Positions 1 through 11,040 are shown, counted from the stretch's first letter. The stretch: DNA of 64,000 nt from Branchipolynoe longqiensis (GCA_030323885.1 CM059190.1:107599590-107663589); one strand, 5' to 3'. Translations and numbers: made by a program. Notes: generated by a model not told the origin, from the letters alone.

Positions 1-1077
1 TTGTCCCGGGCCTAGCCTCAGTTACCGGCCAGTAACTGGTGTTGTCCCGGGCCCAGTCTCAGTTACCCGCCAGTAACTGGTGTCATCCCGGGCCCAGTCT
101 CAGTCACCCATCAGTAACTGGTGTTGTCCCGGGCCCAGACCCAGTTACCCACCAGTAACTGGTGTCATCCCGGGCCTAGCCTCAGTTACCCGCCAGTTAC
201 TGGTGTCGTCCTGGGCCTAGCCTCAGTTACCCGCCAGTAACTGGTGTTGTCCCGGGCTTAGCCTCAGTTACCTGCCAGTAACTGGTGTCGTCCTGGGCCC
301 AGCCTCAGTTACCCACCAGTAACTGGTGTCATCCCGGGTTTAGCCTCAGTTACCCACCAGTAACTGGTGTTGTCCCGGGCTTAGCCTCAGTTACCTGCCA
401 GTAACTGGTGTCATCCTGGGCCTAGCCTCAGTTACCCACCAGTAACTGGTGTCGTCCCGGGTTTAGCCTCAGTTACCTACCAGTAACTGGTGTCGTCCCA
501 GGCTTAGCCTCAGTTACCCGCCAGTAACTGGTGTCATCCTGGGCTTAGCCTCAGTTACCCACCAGTAACTGGTGTTGTCCTGGGCTTAGCCTCAGTTACC
601 CGCCAGTACCTGGTGTTGTCCCGGGCTTAGCCTCAGTTACCCGCCATTACCTGGTGTTGTCCCGGGCTTAGCCTCAGTTACCCGCCAGTAACTGGTGTCG
701 TCCTGGGCTTAGCCTCAGTTACCTGCTAGTAACTGGTGTCGTCCTGGGTCCAGCCTCAGTTACCCACCAGTAACTGGTGTCGTCCCGGGTTTAGCCTCAG
801 TTACCCACCAGTAACTGGTGTCGTCCCGGGCTTAGCCTCAGTTACCCGCCAGTAACTGGTGTCATCCTGGGCTTAGCCTCAGTTACCCACCAGTAACTGG
901 TGTTGTCCTGGGCTTAGCCTCAGTTACCCACCAGTACCTGGTGTTGTCCCGGGCTTAGCCTCAGTTACCCGCCATTACCTGGTGTTGTCCCGGGCTTAGC
1001 CTCAGTTACCCGCCAGTAACTGGTATCGTCCCGGGCTTAGCCTCAGTTACCCGCCAGTAACTGGTGTCGTCCCGGGT
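1..1077. repeat. 41-bp minisatellite with hairpin in each unit
   Basis: About 26 units of 41 bp, entering from beyond the left edge. Each unit carries CAGTTACCCGCCAGTAACTG, a 7-bp perfect inverted repeat (CAGTTAC / GTAACTG) around a 6-nt loop, joined by a linker like TTGTCCCGGGCCTAGCCT. Units vary mainly at CpG/TpG positions in the linker; a few read CATTACCTG, which breaks the stem. No coding potential is seen. Confidence 0.95.
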
Positions 1078-1482
1078 GCATCTTTCTACTGCGTGTGTAA
1101 ATCGTCCTTTACTTCAAACACCATCAGTTACAATCCAATGTTTTCGCGCCGTTTAATTGCCATTAAAAACGAACGGTCCCAAGGCGCGGTGCGATACAGA
1201 CGAAGCTTTCATCAGGGCCTGCAGATCCCGGCTTCAAAGGGCCGTGAAGTATGGACGCCGCGTTTAACAGTTATCATATTCCACAAAAAGTGGCCTCCAG
1301 TCGTTAGTCATGGCGGTCGGACGTGCGGACAAATCAGCAAACAGCCGACTTGACTCTACTCAACACCGGCACGGCTTAACATCTATTTACTTTACATATT
1401 AACCAGTTGTTGTCCGATATGAGGTGAGGTGGGGGTGACTTCACCCATCACATGTTCAAACATGATGAAACCTTTAACAAAA
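1078..1482. other. unique spacer, nothing recognised
   Basis: Non-repetitive sequence between two arrays. An 86-codon open frame on the plus strand lies here, but it has no recognisable domain or splice context and I do not call it a gene. Confidence 0.5.
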
Positions 1483-1962
1483 GAATGCAGCTTTTATAAC
1501 TTAGGCATTCTATTCATTATTGAATACCGGTTACTTGATACAGAATGCAGCTTTCACAACTTAGACATTCTATTAATTATTGAATACCGGTTACTTGATA
1601 AAGAATGCAGCTTTTATAACTTATACATTCTATTAATTATTGAATACCGGTTACTTGATAAAGAATGCAGCTTTTATAACTTAGGCATTCTATTCATTAT
1701 TGAATACCGGTTACTTGATAAAGAATGCAGCTTTTATAACTTAGGCATTCTATTCATTATTGAATACCGGTTACTTGATACAGAATGCAGCTTTCACAAC
1801 TTAGACATTCTATTAATTATTGAATACCGGTTACTTGATAAAGAATGCAGCTTTTATAACTTAGGCATTCTATTGAATATTGAATACCGGTTACTTGATA
1901 CAGAATGCAGCTTTTACAACTTAGGCATTCTATTCATTATTGAATACCGGTTACTTGATACA
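1483..1962 (+). repeat. 60-bp minisatellite, 8 units, open in one frame
   Basis: Eight tandem copies of exactly 60 bp. The period is 3 x 20, so the plus strand stays open (frame 1429-2112) and would give a 20-residue repeat starting ECSFYNLGILFIIEYRLLD. Variants alternate (HN-LD-L versus YN-LG-F), which suggests a higher-order structure. Each unit holds GAATGC and GCATTC as an inverted pair 16 nt apart. The frame runs on into the next, unrelated array, so translation is doubtful. Confidence 0.93.
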
Positions 1963-1984
1963 CAGATTCAGGTTGGACGACCTT

Positions 1985-3025
1985 GGCAAGAGGGAGGCAC
2001 CACTGCCAGGGTGGTTGGTACCTGGGTGGTACCAGGGAGGCATCAGGGTGGTACTAGAGTGGTACTAGGGTGGTACCAGGGTGGTACTAGGGTGGTACTA
2101 GGGTGGTACTAGGGTGGTACTAGGGTGGTACTATGGTGGTACTAGGGTGGTACCAGGGTGGTACTAGGGTGGTACTAGGGTGGCACTAGGGTGGTACTAG
2201 GGTGGTACCACGGTGGTACTAGGGTGGTACTAGGGTGGTACTAGGGTGGTACTATGGTGGTACCAGGGTGGTACTAGAGTGGTACTAGGGTGGTACTAGG
2301 GTGGTACCAGGGTGGTAGCAGGGTGGTACTAGGTTTGTACTAGGGTGGTACTAGGGTGGTACTAGGGTGGTACCAGGGTGGTACCAGGGTGGTACTAGGG
2401 TGTACTAGGGTGGCATCAGGGTGGTACTAGGGTGGTGCTAGGGTGGTACTAGGGTGGTACTAGGGTGGTACTAGGGTGGTACTAGAGTGGTACTAGGGTG
2501 GTACTAGGGTGGTACCAGGGTGGTACTAGGGTGGTACTAGGGTGGTACTAGGGTGGTACCAGGGTGGTACTAGGGTGGTACTAGAGTGGTACTAGGGTGG
2601 TACCAGGGTTGTACTAGGGTGGTACTAGGGTGGTACTAGGGTGGTAACTAATAGGGTGGTACCAGGGTGATACTAGGGTGGTACCAGGGTGGTACTAGGG
2701 TGGTACTAGGGTGGTACTAGGGTGGTACTAGGGTGGTAATATGGTGATACTAGGGTGGTACTAGGGTGGTACCAGGGTGGTACCAGGGTGGTACCAGGGT
2801 GGTAATAGGGTGGTACTAGGGTGGTACCAGGGTGGTACTAGGGTGGTACTAGGGTGATCCTAGGGTGGTACTAGAGTGGTACTACTACTAGGGTGGTACT
2901 AGGGTGGTACTAGAGTGGTACTAGGGTGGTACTAGGGTGGTATTAGGGTGGTAGTAGGGTGGTACTAGGGTGGTACTAGGGTGGTGCTAGGGTGGTACTA
3001 GGGTGGTACCAAGGTGGTACTAGGG
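1985..3025. repeat. 11-bp GT-rich minisatellite (GGGTGGTACTA)n
   Basis: Roughly 90 copies of GGGTGGTACTA with point variants (TACCA, TACTATGG, AGAGTGG) and a few indels (near 2641-2660 and 2881-2890). Strongly strand-asymmetric: G/T on plus. The next element, a SINE, starts directly at its right edge. Confidence 0.95.
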
Positions 3026-3345
3026 TGGGACGAGGTGGTCGAATCGATAGAGCGCAGGATTCCCATGCGGAACGTCGGGAGGTTGAATGCCGGTCGAGCT
3101 AAACCAGTGACTTGCAAAAATTGATACTTGTTGCTATCTAGCCTGGCGCTCAGCATTATTAGGATAGGGGTTAATAGAACTGGTTTGCTCAGTGTCAGGA
3201 TAATGTAACAGTGGGATATTGTGTTATGGTGCCCGCGGCCTGATTTCCTAATGGGGCAGCACTATAAAGTCGCAATGAGTCAGTAACCATCCTGATGTCA
3301 CCATAGATGTTGTCAGGACGTACAACTCCATCCAACAACAGCTGA
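3026..3345 (+). mobile_element. tRNA-headed SINE, copy 1
   Basis: The head resembles a tRNA: A-box-like GATAGAGCGCAGGA near 3046 and a B-box-like GGTTGAATGCC near 3092. The body is AAACCAGTGACTTGCAAAAA, then the segment with GTCAGGATAATGTAACAGTG and GGGGCAGCACTATAAAGTCG. The tail is GATGTTGTCAGGACGTACAA with A-rich sequence. The same body recurs in many copies in this window, on both strands. Polymerase III transcription is expected for such heads but is inferred. Confidence 0.85.
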
Positions 3346-3645
3346 ATAAATGTTAGCCGTATGTATGCGGTGATCAGATAGTTAATCACCGATTTCCTGC
3401 GACCATCCTAAAGTGCTGAGTCACTCGGGGTCGCCCTGCTGGTTGTCCTGCTATACATGCTGCTTGACCCTTTGCGGTCTGCCTCTCTTCTCTTTGATCA
3501 TTGACACCATTCCATCCCCTGCTTTTCCGTCCACAACCCGGGCCTCCATCCTGCATTAGCATGTCACGGTTCAGTTGAGCTCTCTACATCCCGTGCGAGA
3601 CGGCCCCAACATCTCACTTGGCAAAGTGCCAAGCATCGCATTATC
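3346..3645. other. unique spacer, nothing recognised
   Basis: Pyrimidine-leaning unique sequence between two SINE copies. I see no gene, RNA or repeat in it. Confidence 0.5.
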
Positions 3646-3982
3646 CAGACCGGATGGGGTGGCCGTGTGAGTTGAGCGTCCGTCTCCTGTTTTGGGGAGA
3701 TCGGGGGATCCGAACCCATGGGTCGAATTAAACCAATGACTTTAAAATTGATACTTTTCCCTTCCGAGCCAGGCACTCGGCATTATTAGGATAGGGCAAG
3801 GACCGGTTGGCTCAGTGTCAGGATAATGTGACTCAGTGGGATATCAGGTCACGATGCTGGTGGCCGGGTCTCCCAGTGGGGCAGGACTATAAAGTCGCCA
3901 TGAGTGCGTACTGTCACAAGTCGGTACCCGTCCTGATACGACCTTAGATGTTGCTAGGAAGTAAAAACCAAACAAATCACAT
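3646..3982 (+). mobile_element. tRNA-headed SINE, copy 2
   Basis: Near full-length copy. The tRNA-like head is degraded, followed by the conserved TTAAACCAATGACTTTAAAA, GGCATTATTAGGATAGGGCA, TCAGTGTCAGGATAATGTGA, GGGGCAGGACTATAAAGTCG and the tail CTTAGATGTTGCTAGGAAGT, ending in AAACCAAACAAAT. It is one of the cleanest copies for building a consensus. Confidence 0.88.
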
Positions 3983-3998
3983 TATGCCCACCAGACAC

Positions 3999-4274
3999 CT
4001 CTAATGCTAGGTACACACCTACCGTATACGATTCGCGCACTAAAACTCGCGACCCGACCCGACCTGCTTAAAACTGAAAACGGGCCGATTCATTTTTCGA
4101 ATCGCAAATCGCAATCGTAAGGAAGTAGTTTTAGCCCTAAAACTGAGTTTTAAGTCACAAATCGCAATCGGTAGGTGTGCTAGGGGAGCGCACACCTCAT
4201 GACTTTTTGGCAGTTTTAGATCGTATACGGTAGGTGGGTGCGGAAAAACGGTAGGTGTGTACCTAGCATTAGAC
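3999..4274 (-). mobile_element. MITE-A copy 1, perfect 26-bp TIRs
   Basis: Terminal inverted repeats at 4000-4025 and 4248-4273 are perfect over 26 bp: the left end reads TCTAATGCTAGGTACACACC and the right end is its reverse complement. A TA flank on both sides suggests a TA target duplication, so a Tc1/mariner-like origin is possible; the superfamily is not certain. An internal stem around GGTAGGTGTG...CACACCT makes it foldback-prone. It has no coding capacity. Orientation is opposite to the copies near 7.4 and 15.2 kb. Confidence 0.9.
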
Positions 4275-4455
4275 ATGCACCACGCACGGCTGATACCAGC
4301 AGCTTTACCAACACACGAACGAGTGGAGCGTGACCAGCTTAAATCAGCATCACGTGATGGTCTTAGAGTCTACACCATTAAACCCCAAAACGAATATATT
4401 AGGTAGATTATTATATTCTACGTTATTTTAGTTAGAAATCAATTAGATTTTAAAG

Positions 4456-5283
4456 GGTCCAGTACATATCACAGCACCAGTACATATCACTGCACCAGTA
4501 CATATCACTGCACCAGTACATATCACTGCACCAGTACATATCACTGCACCAGTACATAGCACTGCACCAGTACATAGCACTGCACCAGTACACACTCCTG
4601 AACCAGTACATAATCCCGAACCAGTATATATCATTGCACCAGTACAGAGCCCTGAACCAGTACATATCACTCCACCAGTACATAATCCCGAACCAATATC
4701 TTTCATTGCACCAGTATGGAGCCCTGAACCAGTAAATAACCCTGAACCAGTATATACACTGCACCAGTACATAATCCTGAACCAGTAAATAACCCTGAAC
4801 CAGTACATATCATTGCACCAGCACAGAGCACTGAACCAGTAAATAACCCTGAACCAGTATATATGTACACAACCCCGAACCAGTACATATCATTACACCA
4901 TTACAGAGCCCCGAACCAGTACATACCATGGCACCAGTAAATAGCTTTGAACCAGTACATATCATTTCATGAGAAAATAGCCCTGAACCAGTACATACCA
5001 TGGCACCAGTAAATAGCTCTGAACCAGTACATATCATTGCATGAGTAAATAGCCCTGAACCAGTACATACCATGGCACCAGTAAATAGCTCTGAACCAGT
5101 ACATACCATTGCACCAGTAAATTGCTCTGAACCAGTACATACCATGGCATGAGTAAATAGCCCTGAACCAGTACATACCATGGCACCAGTAAATAGCTCT
5201 GAACCAGCACATACCATTGCACCTGTAAATAACCCTGAACCAGTGCATACCATTGCACCAGTAAATAGCCCTGAACCGGTTTC
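4456..5283. repeat. 18-bp minisatellite with 36-bp higher-order units
   Basis: The left part is simple 18-bp repeats (ACCAGTACATATCACTGC). The right part is 36-bp dimers alternating GAACCAGTACATACCATGG with CACCAGTAAATAGCTCT. Because 18 and 36 are multiples of three, several minus-strand frames of 60-170 codons stay open (CTGSGLFTGAM-type repeats). These are repeat artefacts in my judgement. Confidence 0.93.
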
Positions 5284-6411
5284 CCAGTGACCCTTGCCCG
5301 CAGTCATTAGTGGCAGCATCTCTAGCGGGTATCATCTGTTGTCTGACCTTCACCGTTGGTGACCTTGACTCGTGGTGACCTGTACCTGTGGCGACCTTCA
5401 CATGTAGTGAGATTCACTTGTACTTTGTAGTGTCCCGCCGTCTCTACTGGTGGTTCATGGTTTTAACCCATCTGCAGTGGCCCTCCCTATAAGTGGCCCT
5501 TCCATCCCTGGAATGGCTCTGCCTTCCTCGGAGTGGCCCTGTCCTCCTGCAGTGGCCCTGCCCCTCCCCCGCAGTGGCCCCTGCTGACGTTGTGGTGGTG
5601 GGGAGGGGGGGGGGGTTGAGTCGGCTTAGCGGGTGCCGGCTCTCAGTGAGAATCTCACCTCGTTATCTTTATTATCACAACCTCCAACCCCCACCCCCGC
5701 CGCACATGTCACCCCTCACCCCGGCCGCCAGGGGGCGCCACGGTCCACCAGGGGTCAGTGCGCATCTGACGGCTGGGTCAGACTCCCACACCGGGCCTCG
5801 TGTCACCAACTCTCCACACGTAGAGTCCATAGACTGGGTCCCACGTCACCAACAACCCGCCGACCGGTCAGCCTAATGCCCCAAAGCGCTCTGGTTTCCC
5901 ACCGTTCCCACATGAAGGCAACATTGGTGCTAGATGGTTGTATATAAAATAACAACACAAATAGCTATCTTAATACAGCTAAGCCCGAAATCACATTGGA
6001 TGTTGCAGTTTCGGAGGTGAACTGTTAGTGAGTGCACCCCACCCTGACCAGTGGTCAGTCCCCCCCCCCCCCCACCACCACCTCCACCCCCCCCCCCCCC
6101 CCTCTCCATATGGCAGACATCAGGACCGTGGCCATTTCAATTTCATGCCGTGTCATTCCTTTATTCCGGGCCGAGGATGAGAGACGGCGGCCCGACGACC
6201 ACCCCCGGGCACCACTCAATTACCCGCCGGCCACCCCCCGCGCGCAGTGGACCCGCCCCGGGCGCAGCCGCCACTTCACGCGCTGAGAGAGCTGCGTGAC
6301 AATTAACTAAGCGAAGGCCGGGGTTAATACAATGTAGCGCCCCCTGTACCCCGGTCCCGCGTCTGCTCGCCCTACTTCCGGTTTTAACTGACAGCGTACA
6401 CCAGGTCACGT
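5284..6411. other. spacer with half-site cluster, CTCF-like motifs and C tracts
   Basis: TGACCTT half-sites sit at 5344, 5360 and 5376. A short GTGGCCCT-type repeat covers 5476-5583. CCGCCAGGGGGCGCC at 5725-5739 matches the animal CTCF core, and TAGCGCCCCCTG at 6335-6346 matches it in reverse. C/CCA tracts occupy 6061-6102. The part from 6180 to 6400 is CpG-rich. No gene is recognised. Confidence 0.5.
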
Positions 6412-6856
6412 GGGCAGCGCGCCTTCTCCCGAGGGTACAGTACACCTTCTCCCGATGGTACTGCATGCCTTCTCACGAGGGTACAGCACTCCTTATCCCG
6501 AGGGTACAGTGCACCTTCTCCCGAGGGCAACACGTGGCTTCTCCCGATGGTACAGCACTCCTTAACCCGAGGGTACAGCGCGCCTTCTTCCGAGGGTACA
6601 GCGCACCTGCTCCCGAGGGTACAGCACACCTTCTCCCGAGGGTACAGCACACCTTCTCCCGAGGGTACATCGTGCCTTCTCCCCAGGGTACAGCACTCCT
6701 TATCCCGAGGGCACAGCACACTTTCTCCCGAGGGCACAGCATGCCTTCTTCCGAGGGCACATCATGCCTTCTCCCGAGGGTACAGCGCACCTTCTCCCAA
6801 GGGCACAGCATGCCTTCTGCCGAGGGTACAGTGTGCCTTCTCCCGAGGTTACAGCG
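6412..6856. repeat. 23-bp minisatellite
   Basis: About 19 units of 23 bp, core CTTCTCCCGAGGGTACAGCA plus three bases. The period is not a multiple of three, so each open frame shows a 23-residue super-period (for example EGTAHLLPRVQHTFSRGY) on both strands. This is a repeat artefact, not a gene. Confidence 0.93.
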
Positions 6857-6942
6857 CCCCAGACGGAACTAGACAGAACCAGACGGAACCAGACGGAACC
6901 AGACGGAACCAGACGGAACCAGACGGAACCAGACGGAACTGA
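6857..6942. repeat. 10-bp minisatellite (CCAGACGGAA)n
   Basis: About 8-9 near-perfect copies of CCAGACGGAA. It abuts the 23-bp array directly, with no spacer. Confidence 0.95.
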
Positions 6943-7008
6943 CTGCGCCTGGTTCTGCGGCTTCCCGGGTTACTCCATGTTGGACTCAGGGCAGCCGGTC
7001 GTGCCTTC

Positions 7009-7318
7009 AGGCAGACACGCCAATGTGATGCCCGCCACACACCTCCCGACACTGGCAGACAAGTCAATGTGATGCCCGCCACACACCTCCCAACACTGGC
7101 AGACAAGTCAATGTGATGCACGCCACACACCTCCAGACACTGGCAGACAAGTTAATGTGATGCATGCCACACACCTACCGACCCTGGCAGACAAGTCAAT
7201 GTGATGCCCGCCACACACCTACCGACACTGGCAGACAAGTTAATGTGATGCCTGCCACACACCTACCGACACTGGCAGACAAGTCAATGTGGTGCATGCC
7301 ACAAACCTACCGACACAG
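7009..7318. repeat. 44-bp minisatellite, 7 units
   Basis: Seven units of 44 bp, containing GCAGACAAGTCAATGTGATG then CCCGCCACACACCTACCGAC. Units differ by a few substitutions (CCCG/CACG/CATG; CTCC/CTAC). Confidence 0.94.
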
Positions 7319-7348
7319 GCATTATGGGTACGATGATGGAATGATGGG

Positions 7349-7600
7349 TTATGCCAGGTACACACCTACCGTTTATCCGCACCCACCTACCGTATACAAT
7401 CTAAAACTGCCCGTTTCGCACACAAAAGTTGTTAGGTGTGCGATCCCCTAGCACACCTACCGATTGCGATTTGCGACTTAAAACTCAGTTTTAGGGCTAA
7501 AACTGCTTGCTTGCGATTGCGATTCGAGATTTGAAAAATGAATCGGCCCGTTTTCAGTCGTAAGCGGGACGGGACGGGGTCGCGAGTTTTAGTGTGCATA
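7349..7600 (+). mobile_element. MITE-A copy 2, right end missing
   Basis: Left TIR TATGCCAGGTACACACCTAC is intact. The internal sequence matches the copy at 15.2 kb (TCTAAAACTGCCCGTTT, AAACTCAGTTTTAGGGCTAA, AAAATGAATCGGCCCGTTTT). It stops after TTTTAGTGTGC, so about 30 bp including the right TIR are lost at the junction with the AGACAGGTGAGACAGG spacer. Confidence 0.88.
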
Positions 7601-7684
7601 AGACAGGTGAGACAGGTTACACGGGTGAGACAAGTGAGACAGACAAGTGGACAGTCGCCTCTCCACACTCGGTTATAGCGCCTG

Positions 7685-8290
7685 GGGTTGTGCGGGGGGG
7701 GGGGGGGGGCAGGGCGGATGTGGTGGTGTGCTTAGTGGGTGGTGGTGGTAGTGCTTCTATGTGGTGGTAATGATAGTGGTTTGTCGGGGTGGGTGTGGGT
7801 GCGGTAGTGGTTTGTCGGGTGGGTGTGGGTGGGTGCGGTAGTGTTTTGTCAGGGTGGGTGTGGATGGTGGGGGTGCAGTAGTGATTTATTGGGTGGGGGT
7901 TTGGTAGTGGTATACAAGGTGGGTGGGTTGGGTGCGGTGGTGGTTTGTTGGGGTGGGTGTGGTGCAGTTTGTCGGGTGGGTGTGGGTGCGTGGTGGTTTG
8001 TTGGGGGGTGGGTGGGGTGTGGGTGCAGTTTGTCGGGGTGGTGTGGGTGCAGTTTGTCGGGGTGGGTGTGGGTGCGGTGGTGGTTTGTTGGGGTGGGTGT
8101 GGGTGGGTGTGGATGCAGTTTGTCGGGGTGGGTGTGGGTGCGGTAGTGGTTTGTTGGGGTGGGTGTGGGTGCAGTTTGTCGGGGTGGGTGTGGGTGCGGT
8201 AGTGGTTTGTTGGGGTGGGTGTGGGTGGGTGTGGGTGCAGTTTGTCGGGGTGGGTGCGGGTGGGGGGTGGGGGTGCGGGTGCATGTGGGG
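7685..8290. repeat. G/T-rich minisatellite, about 30-bp units
   Basis: Irregular units built from GGGGTGGGTGTGGGTGCGGT and AGTGGTTTGTC/TTGT, preceded by a G tract at 7693-7709. The plus strand has many G-runs and could form G-quadruplexes. Pro/His/Thr-rich minus-strand frames exist only because the array lacks stops. Confidence 0.9.
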
Positions 8291-8399
8291 GTGGCGTGCA
8301 GCTAAAGCTCAAATTGTTACCCACTTGTCGTAGTCATGTCAAGGATTTATCGCTCGTGAGTTAATAGGTGCTGCGTGTCACGACGCCCTATTGTACCTA

Positions 8400-9355
8400 A
8401 TAGTGGCGGGTGTGTGGTGATGGTAGTGTGTGTGTGCGGTGTGTGATGTGTGCGTGATATGTAAGTGGTGTGTGCTGTATGGCGTGTGGTGTATGGTGCG
8501 TGCTGTGGTGTATGGTGTGTGCTGTGTGTGGTACATGGTGATGGAAGTGTGTGCGGTGGGTGTGATGTGTGTGGTGTGTGATGTGTGTGTGCGCTGTATG
8601 ATGTGTGCTGTGTGTGGTATGTGGCATGTGCGTAGTGTGTGTGATGTGGGTGGTGCATGGTGCATGCGTTGTGTGCATGGTGTATGTGTTTTGTGTGTAT
8701 GGTGTGTAGGGTGTTTATTGTGTGTATTGTGTGTAATGTGGGTGTGTGGTGTGGTGTGTATGGTGTGTGACATATATGGTGTGTGGTATGTGGTGTGTGC
8801 ATCGTGTGTGCATGATGTGTGCGTCATGTGTGGTGCATGGTGTGTGGTGTGTGGGTGGTGTGTGCATGATGTGTGGTGTGTGTGGTGTGTGGTGTGTGGT
8901 GTGTGCATGACGCATGGTGTGTGTGGTATGTGTGGTGTGTGTGGTATGTGTGGTGTGTGGTGTGTGTGGTGTGTGGTGTGTGTGCATGGTGCATGGTGTG
9001 TGCACCGTGTGTGGTGCACAGTGTGTGGTGTGTGTGGTGTGTGCATGGTGTGTGGTGCATGGTGTGTGTGGTGTGTGCATGGTGTGTGGTGTGTGTGGTG
9101 TGTGCATGGTGTGTGTATCATGTGTGGTGCACAGTGTGTGGTGTGTGTGGTGTGTGTGGTGTGTGCATCGTGTGTGGTGCACGGAGTGTGGTGTGTGTGT
9201 GGTGTGTGTGCATGGTGTGTGGTGTGTGTGTTGTGTGTGTTGTGTGTGGTGTGTGTGGTGTGTATGGTGTGTGCGGTGTGTGCATGGTGTGTGGGGCACG
9301 ATGTGTGGTGTGTGTGGTGTGTGTGCATGGTGCATGGTGTGTGGTGTGTAGGTAC
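8400..9355. repeat. GT-rich minisatellite (GTGTGTGGT-type), about 950 bp
   Basis: Degenerate 8-10-bp units of TGTGTGGTG with GCATGG and GCACAG variants, all G/T on plus and C/A on minus. The left part (8400-8800) is more diverged than the right (8880-9350), suggesting recent expansion on the right. Open on both strands. Confidence 0.92.
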
Positions 9356-9473
9356 AGGTACACGTCCGCTTTCTTGGCATACTACCAGCTTCCACTCCAT
9401 GACAGAATACTAAAACGAGGCTAAAAACCAAACTGCCCCATTTATGTATTCTGCTCATCTTTAGCGCGACCAT
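8715..9473 (-). CDS. possible secreted His/Thr-rich repeat protein (doubtful)
   Basis: A 252-codon minus-strand frame begins at an ATG with A at -3 and G at +4. Its first 30 residues look like a signal peptide: MVALKMSRIHKW, then hydrophobic GSLVFSLVLVFC, then a cleavage-like HGVEAG, followed by SMPRKRTC. From about residue 37 it reads into the CA-rich strand of the minisatellite, giving a His/Thr/Pro repeat (HTPHTPHTTH). A weak donor-like CTGGTAGT overlaps the cleavage region, so a short first exon is an alternative. Against it: short upstream ATGs out of frame, and the repeat is open in other frames. I see no known family; a chance hydrophobic stretch is quite possible. Confidence 0.2.
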   Translation of the reverse strand: MVALKMSRIHKWGSLVFSLVLVFCHGVEAGSMPRKRTCTCTYTPHTMHHAHTPHTPHIVPHTPCTHRTHHTHHTHHTQHTQHTHHTPCTHTTHTPHSVHHTRCTHHTHHTHHTLCTTHDTHTMHTPHTPHTMHTPHTPCTTHHAHTTHTTHCAPHTVHTPCTMHTHHTPHTPHTTHTTHTTHTTHTMRHAHTTHHTPHTPHIMHTPPTHHTPCTTHDAHIMHTRCTHHIPHTIYVTHHTHHTTHPHYTQYTQ

Positions 9474-9701
9474 TGTGGGACGCCATCTAGTGAGGAACTA
9501 CATCGCTCACAGCTAACTGTCAGGTGCTTCTTGTCAGACTCTGTTTTGTACACAGGACTGTGTAACAATACAATTACGTGAAAATGCGCCTATGATTACC
9601 CAAGATGGCGACCTGGTCCACTGCATACTAATCCTTAGACAACCAACGGTCCCAATAACTAGGGTTAACGCGGGTATTCTTAGTTCTGCTGGTCCCTCAG
9701 C

Positions 9702-10055
9702 AAGGACTGAAGCTGGGACCCAGCACGCCAGGTCACAGCGACAGGATACATGGTGGAAGGTGGAGATGGCCTCCGTCCTTGTGTTATCCTTCGCGAGAGA
9801 ACCTAGATTTAAATTTCACTTTGCACCTAGAACCATTTGCGTCGTGATGTCCAAACTTGGCAGATTGTATTGCCAGTATTTGCTCTTGTAATGAAGAATG
9901 CATTGAAATTGTATTAACACATATTTTACATTAGATAAGTACCATTTGCTACATCATTCTGCAATGTGCATTCACCGCCCCGCCACCACACACACACCTC
10001 CCGCCTGTAAGCTGAAGCTGCGACCCGGCGTGCTGGGTCGCAGTTTCAGTCCCTC
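9702..10055. mobile_element. MITE-B: inverted-repeat element, about 354 bp
   Basis: The left arm 9702-9745 (AAGGACTGAAGCTGGGACCC, then AGCACGCCAGGTCACAGCG) is matched in reverse complement by 10006-10055 (GCTGCGACCCGGCGTGCTGG then GTCGCAGTTTCAGTCCCT), with about six mismatches over 45 bp. The interior is AT-rich and non-coding apart from a short frame. The right arm also folds on itself (CGACCCGGCGTGCTGGGTCG). Target duplication is not clear, so the element type is undecided. Confidence 0.65.
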
Positions 10056-10139
10056 GTGACGGACAGTTACGTCAACGACACTTCGCCGACTCAGCAATGA
10101 TGGAGTCAACCTGTGGGACACCTCTCAACAAGAGATCAA

Positions 10140-10705
10140 CAGAATATAGTTGGACCACCAAGAAAGAGTACAAGATTTAAACGGTATGCAAGAAGGGCTA
10201 CAAAGTACAAGATTTACACAGCCCAGATGGACCCCCAAGAAGTGCTACAAGATTTACATGGCCCCCAGTTGGACCACCAAGAAACACTACAAGATTTAGA
10301 TGGATCCAGTTGGACCACCAAAAAGTGCTACAAGATTTACATGGACCCAGTTGGACCACCAAGAAATGCTACAAGATTTATATGAACCCAGTTGGACCAA
10401 CAAAAAGGGTTACAATATTTACACAACACAGTTGGACCACCAAGAAAGACTACCAGATTTCCACAACGACACAGTTGGACCACCAAGAAGGGCTATAAGA
10501 TTTACACAACCCTCAGTTAGACCACCAAGGAAAGCCACAAGATGTACACAACCCTCAGTTGGACCACGAGGAAGGGCTACAATATTTACACAACCCTCAG
10601 TTGGACCACCAGGAAGGGCTACAAGATTTACACAGCCTCAATTGGACCACCAAGGAACGCCACAAGATTTACACACCCCTCACTTAGACCACCAGGAAGG
10701 CTGCA
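10140..10705. repeat. about 42-bp minisatellite
   Basis: 13-14 units, core CAGTTGGACCACCAAGAAAG then GCTACAAGATTTACACAACC. The right half is strictly 42 bp (3 x 14), giving an open frame 10300-10713 with a GPPRKATRFTQPSV repeat; the left half varies by indels. A repeat-derived frame. Confidence 0.92.
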
Positions 10706-11040
10706 ACAAATAATGTCCCTGGGCGATTGCCTGGTTCTCCATCCGTGTAACTTATGTCCTGTAGCACCTCCCCGACACATACCTACACCCCCCCGCACAT
10801 ACACACCTCGCACATACACACCTCCCCCCCCCCCCCCACACACACACGCACCCACAAGTCACGTGGTCACAACCCCGTTATTCCGCAGATGAATGACTTA
10901 CTTACTCACTACCAGCTGGCCATACACCATCGCTCCTCCCCCTCCACTTCCCTACCCCCCCCCCCCCCCCACGCTGTATCCCCGATCCTGGCCGCCACAG
11001 CCTCAGTTGTAAAACACTTGAGTGACTCGCGCGATGCAGA
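10706..11040. other. spacer with CA/C-rich simple repeats
   Basis: ACATACACACCTC repeats around 10776-10830, then C tracts at 10824-10836 and 10954-10970. No gene is recognised. Confidence 0.7.

Noticed and set aside
1985..3025. telomeric repeat
   Set aside because: The unit is GGGTGGTACTA; no TTAGGG runs are present, although a subtelomeric location remains possible.
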